Below, one piece after another: positions 11,399 through 21,880 of a stretch of 60,000 nucleotides of DNA; positions within the stretch are counted from its first letter, which is position 1; each line of letters starts with the position of its first letter. The notes below the pieces were generated by a model. It worked only from the letters and a program-made list of their open reading frames with translations, did not search any database and had not been told where the DNA came from. Source of the DNA: Cryptomeria japonica. Lineage: Eukaryota > Streptophyta > Pinopsida > Cupressales > Cupressaceae. The position numbers and the translations under genes were made by a program. The DNA is taken from NCBI RefSeq assembly GCF_030272615.1, contig NC_081412.1, positions 98,147,796 through 98,207,795 on the forward strand, in the 5' to 3' direction.

Positions 11399-12056
11399 TT
11401 CTACCTACAGTCTTTGATGAAATGAGGGAGTTCTTACATGTGTGTCTGAAGTCTCAGACTGATGAACCTTCTCAGGTTTTCTAGGTTGATTAGGTGTAGT
11501 GTCCTGAGCAATCTCCTAAGATTGTAATTTCGTTATGACTGGAGGAGATGGAGTGGGCAGTGTTGTTCCTGACCGTAAATGAATATAACTTATATTGAGA
11601 GAATATGCAAGATAGTTATTAGGATCAGTTGAAAAAACTTGTTGTTGCTACTGAGATTTGTTATTTGGATTTGGCACAGACCGTGTTGGCAGTTGGGTTG
11701 GTTTGGATGGAGTAGCATTAGGAGTTGGTGGCATTAAAGTTGGCTATTGGGATTGTTGTTGTGGCTGCAGGAAACCTGATGATTGGTTCGCCCATTGTTG
11801 TCCTCCCCTCTATTGTAGTGACTGGTGCCAGTTACCTTGGGGAGGTGACCAATTCCCTTATGGTTGCTACCATTGAGGAAGGACTCTGATAATTAGGCCA
11901 ATGGTTTTGAGAGTTATTCCAAGACTGAGGAGTATAATTTCCAAAATTTTGGGAGGATGGAGGTTGCCACTGATTGTTCTATGCATTGAAGTTCATATAA
12001 GGATTTGAAAATGACAATGGATCTTGTGGCATACCTTTTCTTGGAGGCCAAGGCCT
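11399..12056 (-). pseudogene. F Gag C-terminal low-complexity region
   Basis: The minus strand encodes a degraded stretch rich in Asn, Gln, Pro, Ser and Trp (NQWQPPSSQNFGNY, PQSWNNSQNHWPNYQ) between Gag and protease. Several stops and frameshifts interrupt it. Such Q/N/P-rich linkers follow the capsid part in many gypsy Gags. No enzymatic motif is seen. Confidence 0.6.
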
Positions 12057-13177
12057 TCATTGTGCAACATAAAAGAGTTGTTCATCATCTCCATAGACAG
12101 GTTGGAAATCTGGGGAAGCCTGCTGGCTATCAACTTTAGCTAGCAGTTTACATTTCCAATCCTTCTTTTGTCGACAGTGAGGACAAAATTCAGCAAGCAT
12201 AGCCTCTGCCTTCTCATGTTTCTTTCTTGCCTGAAGTGTATCCAATTGAGTAGCCATATTGTTGATTATATCCTCCTTAAAGTCCTTTAACAAATGAGTT
12301 ATTTTGATTCTTGAAACTATTATGGATGACTTTGCAATCGAAGAACCAGGCCTATAGTGTCTTCCCCTCTTGGTTGCAGCTCTGGAGTACTTTTGGCAGA
12401 TTTGTGTGATGTCATCCCATTGAACTTGAGTAATATCTCCTCCTCCCATAAGGTCTAAGGAGTCAACACAATCTTCATTGATTCCCCTTAGAAAGATCAA
12501 CTTCATGGAGTCTTCACTCAGAGTACTATGCTTGGATTTTTTGACACTAAACATAAACCTCTCCAAATAGTCTTCCAAGTTTTCATCTTCTTTTTGTGTC
12601 ATCCTGAAGATATCATCACGATGTCGGTCCATTCCCCTGCGATAGTCTTTATACTTATCCAAGAAGTTTGTCTTCATCTCCTCCCAAGTAGTGATTACAT
12701 CTCTTCCTAGACTCATAAACTATCTCAGGGCAACTTATTTCAAAGTAGCAGGGAATAATTTAAGTTTATGGCCGTCGGTGTTATAATCATAACTTCTGCA
12801 AAGGATGTCAAATTCAAACAAAAAGGTAGTTGAATCTTCTATTACCAAGCCATGAAAGTTTGGAAGAGAAGAAGCTGGTATATTCGTCAAATTTGCATTA
12901 TCATGTTGGTCAGGAATGGGAAACTCAAAGGTTGGTTTACAGGTGGAGGTGGAGGATTTGTTGCCATTGGTCCCTGATAAAGGGCTAAAGGTAAAATCTT
13001 TTGCTTAGGGGTTTCATTTAGGAAGTCTAGGTCTCCTTCCGACAGACTAAAAACACCTCTATTTCGCACATAGGTTTCTGCAAAAGGGTTTACTTCAAGT
13101 GCTTGATCTGATCTTATATCTTGAGTGGGATGTGAGGGAAGAAATCTTCCTAATGCATCTCTTCTCCTCCTATGCAT
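12057..13177 (-). pseudogene. F Gag
   Basis: Gypsy Gag on the minus strand. The start is ATG 13177 (MHRRRRDALGRFLPSH), about 80 bases after the primer-binding site. The capsid block has ITTWEEMKTNFLDKYKDY, FRMTQKEDENLEDYLERF and SEDSMKLIFLRGI, a typical retrotransposon Gag core at about 12450-12700. Near the end CPHCRQKKDWKC may be a reduced zinc finger. The N-terminal 96 codons end at a stop near 12887, and two further stops lie near 12725, after FPATLK and VALR. The protein would assemble the cytoplasmic particle around the RNA. Confidence 0.8.
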
Positions 13178-13256
13178 GCAGATTAATGAAGAAATTCAAA
13201 AAGATAACTAAAAACTAAAAACTAATGGCTACAACAGGTTCTTAGTTTGGCACCAT

Positions 13257-13273
13257 CCCTGGCAATGGTGCCA
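13257..13273 (-). other. F primer-binding site (tRNA-Asp type)
   Basis: Minus strand TGGCACCATTGCCAGGG lies four bases inside the 5' LTR. It matches the usual TGGCGCCGTTGCCGGGG site for tRNA-Asp except for three transitions that look like C-to-T (deamination) changes. tRNA-Asp priming is common in Athila-type elements. Confidence 0.75.
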
Positions 13274-13277
13274 AAAA

Positions 13278-14523
13278 CGTTGGTCCTCACAAATGGAATG
13301 AAAACTAGGTAATAAAACACAATTCAGAGATTGGGTATCTTTGAATATCTAGTTTTCTTGTAGCAAAGGCTCATTTACTTATCGACCAGGGACGTAAATT
13401 TAAAATTGGCCAGCATTGTATGTGCACCAAGTTCATATCGTAACCATTCTATATTACTGCATGAAAAGAAATTCTTTAAAGTAAACATGCAAAATCTTAA
13501 TGAAATAACACTTGATCCAAATTCACAACTAGAAATCACTCTAACAATTACTACTAAATGATAATGTTCTGACAAGTGGATAGGAACTACTCTACCGTTG
13601 TGGCTGCAGGAACAGACATAGGAACTATTTCCAATGGCTGCAGGAACAAACAATTGCCAAAACAACTACTACTAAAGAATGGAAACTAACTAAAAAACAC
13701 AAAGGATTACTCACCAAGTGGGCCCCCTTGAGTGAGCATATCTAGAACTTCATATTACAATTGTTTAGATTTTAAAATCACATAGATCTCTTTATTCCAT
13801 TTTGACTATGAAAATACATAAAATACCAGAAGTCTAAGTATTACAAATATGATGGTTGTTCTCTACTACTCTCCAAGAAGAGAGAGAGAGAGAGAGACCC
13901 CTTTATTTATAAGGAATCTTATAACAGATTCCTAACTGATCGACCACATTCCTATGGAATAGGCAAACAAGATTCATTAAACGAAAAGAAGAAGAAGAAG
14001 TCACCATAGGAAAACAGAACAACATCTGTCTTGTGGCTGAGAAAATATAGCATGACATGATTCCTAGATCTAAGCTCCACTAAGAATAGTTATAAATGTT
14101 TCATAAATCATTCTGTTGAAGAACCGGTCAAGTGGCTTTGATCTCCCTTATTACTGCTTTCCTTTGATTGGGTCTGCATTGCGGCTATATACTTGGTACT
14201 TCTTTAAACTGCAACTTAGTCTTTCATTCTCCTTTGTCGACCCTACATCATGATATTAATGTGCACAACAAACATGTGTATGTACTAATGCTAACATGAT
14301 ATAATTTAAACCATACTTAAGATTAATTTTAGATATATGCATAGATAAATCATTATAAAAACATTATATGATAGCATTAAGTATAAGTCAAATCAGTTTC
14401 AGAAACACTTAAAAGGTATCAACTTAGGAGAGAATTATGATCCAAATGTCATCTAATCATAAGACCTAGGCAGCAGTATTATAACAAAATCTATCAAAAT
14501 AGAGCCTTTATTTAGGCTCATCA
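13278..14523 (-). repeat. Element F 5' LTR, 1246 bp
   Basis: Pair of 3416-4660. The inner end is CG...(minus ...CCAACG) instead of the expected CA, a point change after insertion. The outer end GGCTCATCA is followed by the duplication GTTCT at 14524-14528. A TATA box lies at 13904-13911 on the minus strand, and the CT microsatellite (13876-13897) is shorter than in the other LTR. Confidence 0.93.
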
Positions 14524-14528
14524 GTTCT

Positions 14529-15469
14529 GACACCTTCCAGTCTAGAAACTAGTGCAAAAGTCTCACGATAATCTTCTCCTTCTTCTTGTCCATAACCTTT
14601 GCAAACCAATCTAGCTTTTTTTCGGACTACTATACCATCTTCATTCAGCTTGTTCTTGAATACCCACTTAGTACCTATCATATTTTTATTTACCAGTCTG
14701 GGTACTAGGGTCCATGTATTGTTCTTCTCAATTTGATCAAGCTCCTCCATAGATTTGACCCAATGATCATCTCAAAATGCTTCCTTAGCAGTTCTAGGCT
14801 CAATAGTGGAGATCATGCAAGAATTCTCTCTAATTATTTTTCTAGTCAACCCCAACATCCTTATCTCCAATAATTTGGTCAAGATTGTGATTGAGTCTCA
14901 TATACCTCAAAATAACATAATCATTATCTTTAGGTTCTTCTTCTTCAATAACATCATCTTCTTCTGAATCTACATGTTTCGGTTGAACTGGTACAATAAC
15001 ATTCTCTTTACCAGTTTCAAGTTTCACAAGTTATGGTTCCAAAAACAAAATGCAAGGATCTTCATCCCTTTTCTCCACATTGGTTTCCCTTGAGACTTGA
15101 GAATACTCATCCACTCGAACATCAGCCCTCTCAATGATTCTCAATATCCGGTTGTTGTAACATTTGTAGGCCTCACTCTTGGTGGAGTAACCAAGAAATA
15201 TACCTTCATCACTTTTAGCCTCAAACTTGCTAGCATAGTCATCTCTCTTAATAAAACATTTGCTGCCAAATATCTTAAAATAACTAACATTAGGTGATAT
15301 ATCATACCAGTATTCATAAGGAGTCTTGTCCTTACCTCTTTTTACCAAAATCTGGTTCATAGTGTAGACAGTTGTGTTGATAGCTTCTCTGCAGAAAGTT
15401 TTTGCTACACCTCCTTGTATCAACATCGTCCTAGTAGCTTCAACAACTGTCTGATTGTTCCTCTCTGCA
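14529..15469 (-). pseudogene. Element A reverse transcriptase N-terminus and integrase C-terminal half
   Basis: On the minus strand this starts with integrase just past the B insertion: IAERNNQTVVEATRTML, holding the catalytic Glu of the AER motif, then KTPYEYWYDISPNVSYFKIF, CFIKRDDYASKF and AKSDEGIFLGYSTKSEAYKC, the copia/SIRE-like C-terminal block. An acidic linker follows (14842-15027, DSEEDDVIEEEEPKDND), then the RT start EELDQIEKNNTWTLVPR, IGTKWVFKNKLNEDG and RLVCKGYGQEEGEDYRETFA. F interrupts at RLEGVR. Stops lie at about 15028 and near 14755-14840. Together with 2156-3410 this is a pol closely like that of E. Confidence 0.87.
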
Positions 15470-15474
15470 ATACC

Positions 15475-15833
15475 TATAGGAGTTGAGAAATACAACCCCA
15501 CAGTAGACTGAAGATCTTCTGCAAGCCGAATAACCTGTTACAAGGAGAAGCAATGAAGCAAAATCTGAAGAACAAGAAAAAACACAGGAAAAATATTCTC
15601 CATAAAAGAGAGCTCCAATTCACCAGAAAATGTATATTGAAAAGATGATACAATGAAAATAAAAAGAACCCCTAATAGGTCAAGAAACCCTAAAAAGGGA
15701 AAACCCTAGGTTTGCACATAATAATTAATTATATGCACCTAATGTTAGCTTAAGTGTGAAAAGATAATTGGAAACTTAAAGAATTAAACAAATAATGTTT
15801 AATTAATCAAGTAAAGACCCAATTACTCTAACA
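15475..15833 (-). repeat. Element B 3' LTR, 359 bp
   Basis: The LTR reads TATAGGAGTTGAG...ATTACTCTAACA and pairs with 21504-21875. Only four substitutions separate the two, plus one 13-base indel (an extra AATTAATTAAAAT in the 5' copy), so about 1.1% divergence and a recent insertion. The target duplication ATACC is at 15470-15474 and 21876-21880. The inner end reads TATA rather than CA on the minus strand, in both copies. Confidence 0.95.
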
Positions 15834-16043
15834 CCCCCCCTTAAGCTAGACTTGGGGAGAAGCTAAAACCTAGAACAACTACTGAAAGCATGAAAGATGG
15901 GTCCCGGCAACAAGGCCTGATCAGGTACCCAAATACAATGAAATCTCTATGAAATGGAGACAAAGGAGAAACCCAGTGGAAAAAAACTCTTCTCCAAAAA
16001 GAGATAAAAGAACATGCTACAAGAAGAAGAAGGAAGGAAGGCC
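15834..16043 (-). other. Element B polypurine tract and 3' noncoding region
   Basis: Minus strand CTTAAGGGGGGG (15834-15845) abuts the LTR as the polypurine tract. The rest contains AGATGGGTCCCGGCAACAAGG and CAATGAAATCTCT...AAACCCAGTGG. Element C carries the same pieces in the same order at 42683-42800, so this noncoding block is conserved between B and its presumed non-autonomous relative. Confidence 0.8.
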
Positions 16044-18059
16044 TCATAAAGACCCCCCAAGGACAACTTCCTTCACCCCAAGCATAGAGCGCAACTGAAG
16101 ATAGCGCGGCGATGCAAAAGGTTTCGTGAAGATGTCTGCAACCTGCTCAGAAGTGGGAATGTACTCCAAAATGAGAACACCATCCTGAATCAACTGATGG
16201 ATGAAATGCATGTGAAGCTCAATGTGCTTCGTCAACTGATGCTCTACTGGGTTGCGGGATATATGAATAGCACTATGATTGTCACACCAAAGAACAGTGA
16301 GACTATCAGGAGGAAAACCAAACTCAGTCATCAACTGTCGAAGCCATAAGATCTCCTGACTAGCGAGCACAACAGAGCAGTACTCAGCCTCTGTAGATGA
16401 TAAAGCATGAGCAGTCTGCTTCTTGCAAGACCATGTGATAGGACCAGAGCCAAGATAGAAAACAAAGCTGGAAGTAGACTTCCGATCAGTGACATCACCA
16501 GCCCAATCTGAGTCAGTGTAGCCAACAATGTGAGGTTCCCCTAATGTATAATGAATGTCATGAGAACTAGTGCCATGAATGTACCTCAAAATATGTTTGG
16601 CAGATTGCCAATGACTCTCATGAGGATCATGGAAGAATCGAGAGACAAGACCAACCGCAAAGGAAATATCAGGACGGGTGTGAGTCAAGTACAACAAACT
16701 GCCAACCAACTGCCTGTAAAGTGTAGAATCGACTGAAGGAGTGGGACAAGCTGTGGTCAAAACAACCCCTGACTAAAATGGTGTGGGAGCAGGCTTGCAA
16801 GCAAGCATGCCGAAGGGCTGAAGCATGTCAAGAGCATACTTCTACTGGTAGAGAGAGATCCCATCAGAAGATTGAATCACCTGAAGACCAAGGAAATAGT
16901 GCAAGAGACCGAGATCTGTCATCTCAAACTGATCCATCAAGGCACGCTGAATATGCTGAATCATAGAGGATGAGCTACCCGTGATGAGAAGATCATCAAC
17001 ATATAGCACAAGAATCAAAATGTCACCCTCAAGAAGCTGAATGTAGATGGTGTGATCAGAATGACTGTGGGAGAACCCAATGGAGAGCAAGAAAGAGTCC
17101 ATCTTCTCATACCAAGCCTGAGGGGCCTGTTTGAGACCATACAATGAATGCCGAAGTCTGCAAACCAAAGAACTATCCTGCACAAATCCTTGAGGTTGTT
17201 CCATGTAGATTTCCTCCTGTAGATCCCCGTGCAAGAAGGCACTCTTCACATCCATCTGAAAAATAGGCCAACGTCGAGAAGCTGCAAGAGAGAGTACAAA
17301 GCGAATGGAATTCATCTTGGTGACAGGGGCAAATGTCTCAGAGTAATCAATACCCTCAACCTGTGAAAAACCCTTCGCAACAAGACGTGCCTTGTACTTA
17401 TCAATGGAACCATCAGCAGCATATTTAGTGTGATACAACCAGCGACACCTAACCATCTTTCTGCCCTTAGGATGAGGACAAAGATCCCATGTATGATTCC
17501 TCATCAAAGAACAATACTCTTCCATAGCACAATCCCACTCAAGGTGAACTGTCGCCTCTGAAAACTTATGAGGATCATCTGAAATAGCATGACTCAAAAG
17601 ATTAGAACCCACTGTGTGAGAACGAGTGCGATGAGTATGTGAAGGATCACCAGCCAGAGGACCTGCCGCTACAACAGTAAGGCGAGCCCACTTTGGCATC
17701 TGAGGTGGAGCAGGTGGAGGTGGGGATGGTGGGGGTGGGGATGGTGGATCATCAACACCATCATCAGAATCATCCTCAAAAAGATCCTGAAGTGGTGCAG
17801 TGGCCAGAGTAGGCAGAGGAGTAGACACAGGAGTCGGGGTATCCACTGTGGGAAGACGCTCATCAAACTGAACATCCCGTCGAAACAGGACCTCTCTAGA
17901 ATCAAGATCAAACAACCTGTATGCCTTAACATCCTCACAGTAGCCAACAAAAATGAGTGGTCGGCTCTTCCGCTCCATGGCTTTCCTCTGAGCATCAGGA
18001 ATAAAGGCCCATGCCTCACTACCAAATACCCGAAAAAAAGGAAACATCGGGCTTATCAT
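16044..18059 (-). pseudogene. Element B reverse transcriptase and RNase H (broken)
   Basis: Copia pol C-terminal half on the minus strand. Integrase tail WAFIPDAQRKAMERKSRPLI leads into a Pro-rich spacer (SPPPPSPPPPAPPQMP) and then the [58 protein letters not shown] and catalytic LYVDDLLITG. RNase H has LVGSLLYLTHTRPDIS, YTDSDWAGDVTDRKSTSS, STEAEYCSVVLASQE, CDNHSAIHISRNP and VADIFTKPF. In-frame TAG codons at 16842-16844 and 16773-16775 break the RT-RNase H junction; the first replaces Gln in SLYQ(stop)KYALDML. An extra base in an A7 run (18033-18039) shifts the frame relative to the integrase. Otherwise it is well preserved, in line with the near-identical LTRs. Confidence 0.93.
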
Positions 18060-19233
18060 GAGACCAAGCCTCCTCAGGAGTCATATGTCGAATAGTCTTG
18101 TGAGGCATCTGATTCTGAATATAGTTGGCACAATTGATTGCCTCAGCCCAAAAAGATGAATCCATGGACCTGGACTGAATCATACAGTTCGCCATCTCCC
18201 GTAAAGTTCTGTTCTTGCATTCAGCGACACCATTTTGCTGAGGGGTGTAGGGAACAGTAAACTGATGCTGTAAACCATGCTCAGTGCAAAAATCTCTGAA
18301 AGCCTGATTCACATACTCCCCCCCATTATCTGTACATATCCGCCGAATAGAACAGCTAGACTACTTCTCGACAAATGTCTTGAAGATTCGAAATGAATCA
18401 AAGACATCAGACTTGTACTTAAGAAAGTACACCCATGTGCGTCTGGAGAAGTCATCAATAAACGTGAGTACATACTTGGCCCCTAAAAAAGGAGTGGGAA
18501 ATAACATGAGATCACTGTGAATCAACTCCAAGGGTGCCAAAGCACGAGAGGCTCTCCCCTTCGGAAAGGGGTCTCTATGATGCTTGCCAAGAACACAACC
18601 ATGACAAACACCATCAGTGCAGGAAATCTGTGGGAGCCCAAGAACAAGTGCCTGTGTACTCATCTGTTGAAGATATCTGTAATTGACATGGCCCAATCGC
18701 TCATGCCAAAGCTTACTCACTAAATCTGCATGTGCTATGAGAGATGAACCTGTACCCGAAGAGGGCTCAAATTCGTCAAATCTGTAGAGATGAGATGCAG
18801 AATCCACACTACCAGAAGCCACAACCAAATCAGGGTCATGGAGGTCCCGAATAACCACATCATGTGGTGAGAACTCAACTGTCTTACCAGAGCCAGAGTG
18901 GCAAATCTGATAAATGGATAGGAGGTTCGTCGAGATGTCAGGGACAACCAGAACATCCTGTAGAGTACCCCCATCCAAAGAGACAGAACTTGAACCCAAG
19001 ACGGAAAGTTGAACTGAGTCACCCACTACAATCTGTGAAATACCACAAGAGGCAAGAGAAGTAACCAACTGCTGAGTGTGTGTCATATGGTGAGAAGCAC
19101 CAGAATCTAGAATCCAAGTGGACCCAGAGGTCGAAGCTCTAGTAGTGAGAGCATGACCTTTCCCTGTGGAAGGAGAAGATGCCTGAGGTGAGGAAATGTG
19201 ATGTTGTTGCATGGCTTCCTCTAAAGCCTCTAA
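18040..19233 (-). pseudogene. Element B protease and integrase (broken)
   Basis: The same frame as Gag on the minus strand. The protease has STWILDSGASHHMTHT (catalytic DSGA) near 19090-19120. The GAG-pre-integrase zinc domain has LWHERLGHVNYRYL and CHGCVLGKHH. The core has LELIHSDLM (first Asp), FIDDFSRRTWVYFLKY, CTDNGGEYVNQAF (second Asp) and PYTPQQNGVAECKNRT, which keeps the catalytic Glu while the usual Arg is Cys. A TAG at 18361-18363 stands where Gln is expected after FVEK. The A7 frameshift ends this part near 18040. The protein matures the particle and inserts the cDNA. Confidence 0.92.
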
Positions 19234-20088
19234 TCATTTCCAACACCTGAAAACTGGATGTCTGTCCTTTCCACAAAAACTGCAAGTGTCTGATGATTTC
19301 TTCTTAGTCTTGGAGGAAGACTCATCAGACTGTGAAGATTTCCCTTGTTTGGGAGGAACTGGTTTTGAATTAGACTTAGGAGCAGGCTTGGAGGAATTCT
19401 CACTACCTGCAGAAGGCTTTTTCTGCTTCGGTTTCTGTTTCTGTTTGTCCTTCTCCTTAGAGGACTGAGCAACCAATGCTTTGTTCTTGAAGCCTGAGAG
19501 TGTATCCAACTGAGAAAGATGAGACTGCTCATGAGACAAGCGCTTACAAAAGACATCAAAGCTAGGCATGGTGAAATTAGTACCCAAACCATCCATGGTG
19601 GAGTAGAAAGCAGAGGCAAAAAACTGAAAGGGACCCCGAAGCTTCGAAAGAATCAAATGAATGCACTCTGTATCGGTCTTGTTCTTTCCACATCCCTGAA
19701 GAACAGATCTGGTAGTCTTGAATTTGTTCAAAAAATCCTCAATAGTGGGAAAGGTATCAGGTAACAATGAAGTCAACTCTGCCTCAATCTGTAATGCCCA
19801 AATCTCATTGACCCTCCCGAAGAGAGAATCAAACTTCAACCACATATCCCGAGGAGTAAGCAACTCATCAAGGTGAAACAGAAGACTGTCGGAGACATGC
19901 AAAGCGATCAAACCCATGGCCTCATCCAGCTTGTTCCGGTACATAAGAACCTCATAAGGATGGTGAAGGTCTGGCTGAACCTCATCCAATGTAGCCCACA
20001 ACCCTCGTGACCTGAGAAGCCTTGTGATGCGGGGCTTCCAGGTGTGATAGTTGTGTGAAGTCAACAACTCAACTGAAGGATCTACCAT
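19234..20088 (-). pseudogene. Element B Gag
   Basis: Copia Gag on the minus strand. I choose ATG 20088 (MVDPSVELLTSHNYHTWKPR) because homologous Gags start just before the HNYxxWK block; an in-frame ATG at 20250 would add an unrelated Phe-rich leader. Conserved blocks are EIWALQIEAELTSL, TIEDFLNKFK, IHLILSKLRGPFQFF and FTMPSFDVFCKRL. One zinc knuckle, CSFCGKDRHPVFRC (CX2CX4HX4C), lies at the end. A single TGA (19234-19236) separates it from the protease in the same frame. Intact copia elements normally have no stop here, so this is either a mutation or a readthrough site. The Gag of C is a clear relative. Confidence 0.92.
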
Positions 20089-21489
20089 GAGAACAAAGAA
20101 AAAAAAACTCTGCACCTTCACCTGCTTGTTGGTTGTTTTTATTATGTGATCTTTCAGAATAGACAGAAGATGTAGAAGGGTTTGTTTGTTTTGAGAGTTT
20201 AGGTGTTCCTGATTTCTGAGATAAATGATAGAAAGCGAGAAAAAAAACACCCCCCCACAATGGAGAAACCCAAACCCTAGTACATAGTACTGAGAAGGAA
20301 GTAGTGCATAAGCAAAAAAACTTCAAACTGATATCTCATGTACCTGGTGAAAATTCTGAGAAAAAAGATCAGAAATCTGAATAGAGCATGCTGAGAGCTT
20401 TCCAACGCCTATTCATTTTTGAAAAACGGAGTCCGTTTGCCCATTCTAAGACCCCAGAAGTGCAAAAAAGAAGCTCGAATTTGCCCATTCTAAGACCCCA
20501 GAAGTGCAAAAAAGAAGCCCAACTTTGACTGATAAAAAACACAGTCAAATAGTAGATCCAAGAAAAAAATCCACCACCACAAGGTCCGGCTCATAATCAC
20601 CTTTCCAACGCTTATTCGTTTGCCAAAATCTGACTCTGGATGCACGATCTAGGCCCAAAAAACCAACCCCCTCTCAAAAAGACTAGAGAGGAGGGGCTGG
20701 TGGTGCTCCGGGTGGAGGTGGCGCTCGAGCCGGGCGGAGGTGGTGCTCGCGCCGGGCGCAGGAGGTGCTGGGGTGGAGCTGAGCGGAGCGGAGCTCAGCC
20801 CGGTGATGGTGGCGCGTCGGCGAGGCGGGAGCGGCGGTTGGAGCGGCGGGAAACTTGCCGGCGGGGAACGGAGCGTGGCAGGCAGCGTGGACTTCACGGG
20901 CGGTGGGAGACTCGCCGGCGGGAGACGGAGCTTGGCCGACGGCGTGAACTGCACAGGCGGCGGGAGCAACAATTGGCACGGAAGGAAAGTCGCCAATGGG
21001 AGCCGTAGCCGGAGCCGGAGGCCTGCGGCGCCGGGTGGGGCCGGCCTGACAGGTCCGTACAGCGCTGGACTGTCAGGTCCGGTACCCTAAATTGCTTTGT
21101 TAAAAAACCCTTCTTTTTTTTTTGAATGCCTTTTTGATTTGTTTGTTTTTTTTTTTTGTAAATTTTTTTTGAAAATCAAAACAATTGGGCCTGCATGCCG
21201 TAAAAAAGCAAAATTTTTTTTTGAAATTTTTTTTCTCGATTTGCTTGCCAGGGCTGTATGACCTGGCTTGGAGAAAAAAAATCACCCAGATGCTCAGGGG
21301 TCAAAAATGGACAAATTTTGTATGTCGATAGGGGTTTTTTGGTCTTCTGAGCACGATGGTGAGGTCCGTTTAGGCCCAAAGTGCTCAGAAAAAAAAACCT
21401 TAACCCTAAGCACACAAAAAATGCCTGAAACCCCAGATCTGCTTCAAATGCAAAATTCTCAAAAAACAGGAATAGGTAGCTGCAGATCT
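20089..21489 (-). other. Element B long 5' leader with a GC-rich island
   Basis: About 1.4 kb lies between the primer-binding site and Gag, unusually long for a 7 kb copia element. It holds a 44-base tandem duplication (20436-20479 and 20480-20517), a GC-rich CpG-dense island (about 20690-21080) with imperfect ~58-base repeats (near 20845 and 20903), and a hairpin with CCTGACAG (21045-21052) and CTGTCAGG (21070-21077) arms. T/A homopolymer runs lie at 21110-21230. Open frames through the island on both strands, Pro-rich or Gly-rich, are composition artefacts as far as I can tell. Confidence 0.75.
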
Positions 21490-21503
21490 GAGCTCTGATA
21501 CCA
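21490..21503 (-). other. Element B primer-binding site (initiator tRNA-Met type)
   Basis: Minus strand TGGTATCAGAGCTC lies immediately inside the 5' LTR. TGGTATCAGAGC is the classical site complementary to the 3' end of plant initiator tRNA-Met used by copia elements. Confidence 0.92.
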
Positions 21504-21875
21504 TATAGGAGTTGAGAAATACAACCCCACATTAGACTGAAGATCTTCTACAAGCCGAATAACCTGTTACAAGGAGAAGCAATGAAGCAAAATCTGAAGA
21601 ACAAGAAAAAACACAGGAAAAATATTCTCCAAAAAAGAGAGCTCCAATTCACCAGAAAATGTATATTGAAAAGATGATACAATGAAAATAAAAAGAACCT
21701 CTAATAGGTCAAGAAACCCTAAAAAGGGAAAACCCTAGGTTTGCACATAATAATTAATTAAAATAATTAATTATATGCACCTAATGTTAGCTTAAGTGTG
21801 AAAAGATAATTGGAAACTTAAAGAATTAAACAAATAATGTTTAATTAATCAAGTAAAGACCCAATTACTCTAACA
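21504..21875 (-). repeat. Element B 5' LTR, 372 bp
   Basis: Pair of 15475-15833, with four substitutions and one 13-base insertion. It is followed by the ATACC duplication at 21876-21880 and then by the A integrase sequence. The near identity dates B as the youngest dated insertion in this half of the window. Confidence 0.95.
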
Positions 21876-21880
21876 ATACC

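Noticed and set aside
15031-15501. Start at MGLYFSTPIGIAER for the A integrase piece
   Set aside because: The first codons come from the B LTR. The real sequence enters from the other side of B at QNG.
20740-21090. 116-codon Gly/Arg-rich plus-strand frame and Pro-rich minus-strand frames in the GC island
   Set aside because: Open in several frames at once because of base composition and low stop-codon frequency. Repetitive, with no recognisable domain.
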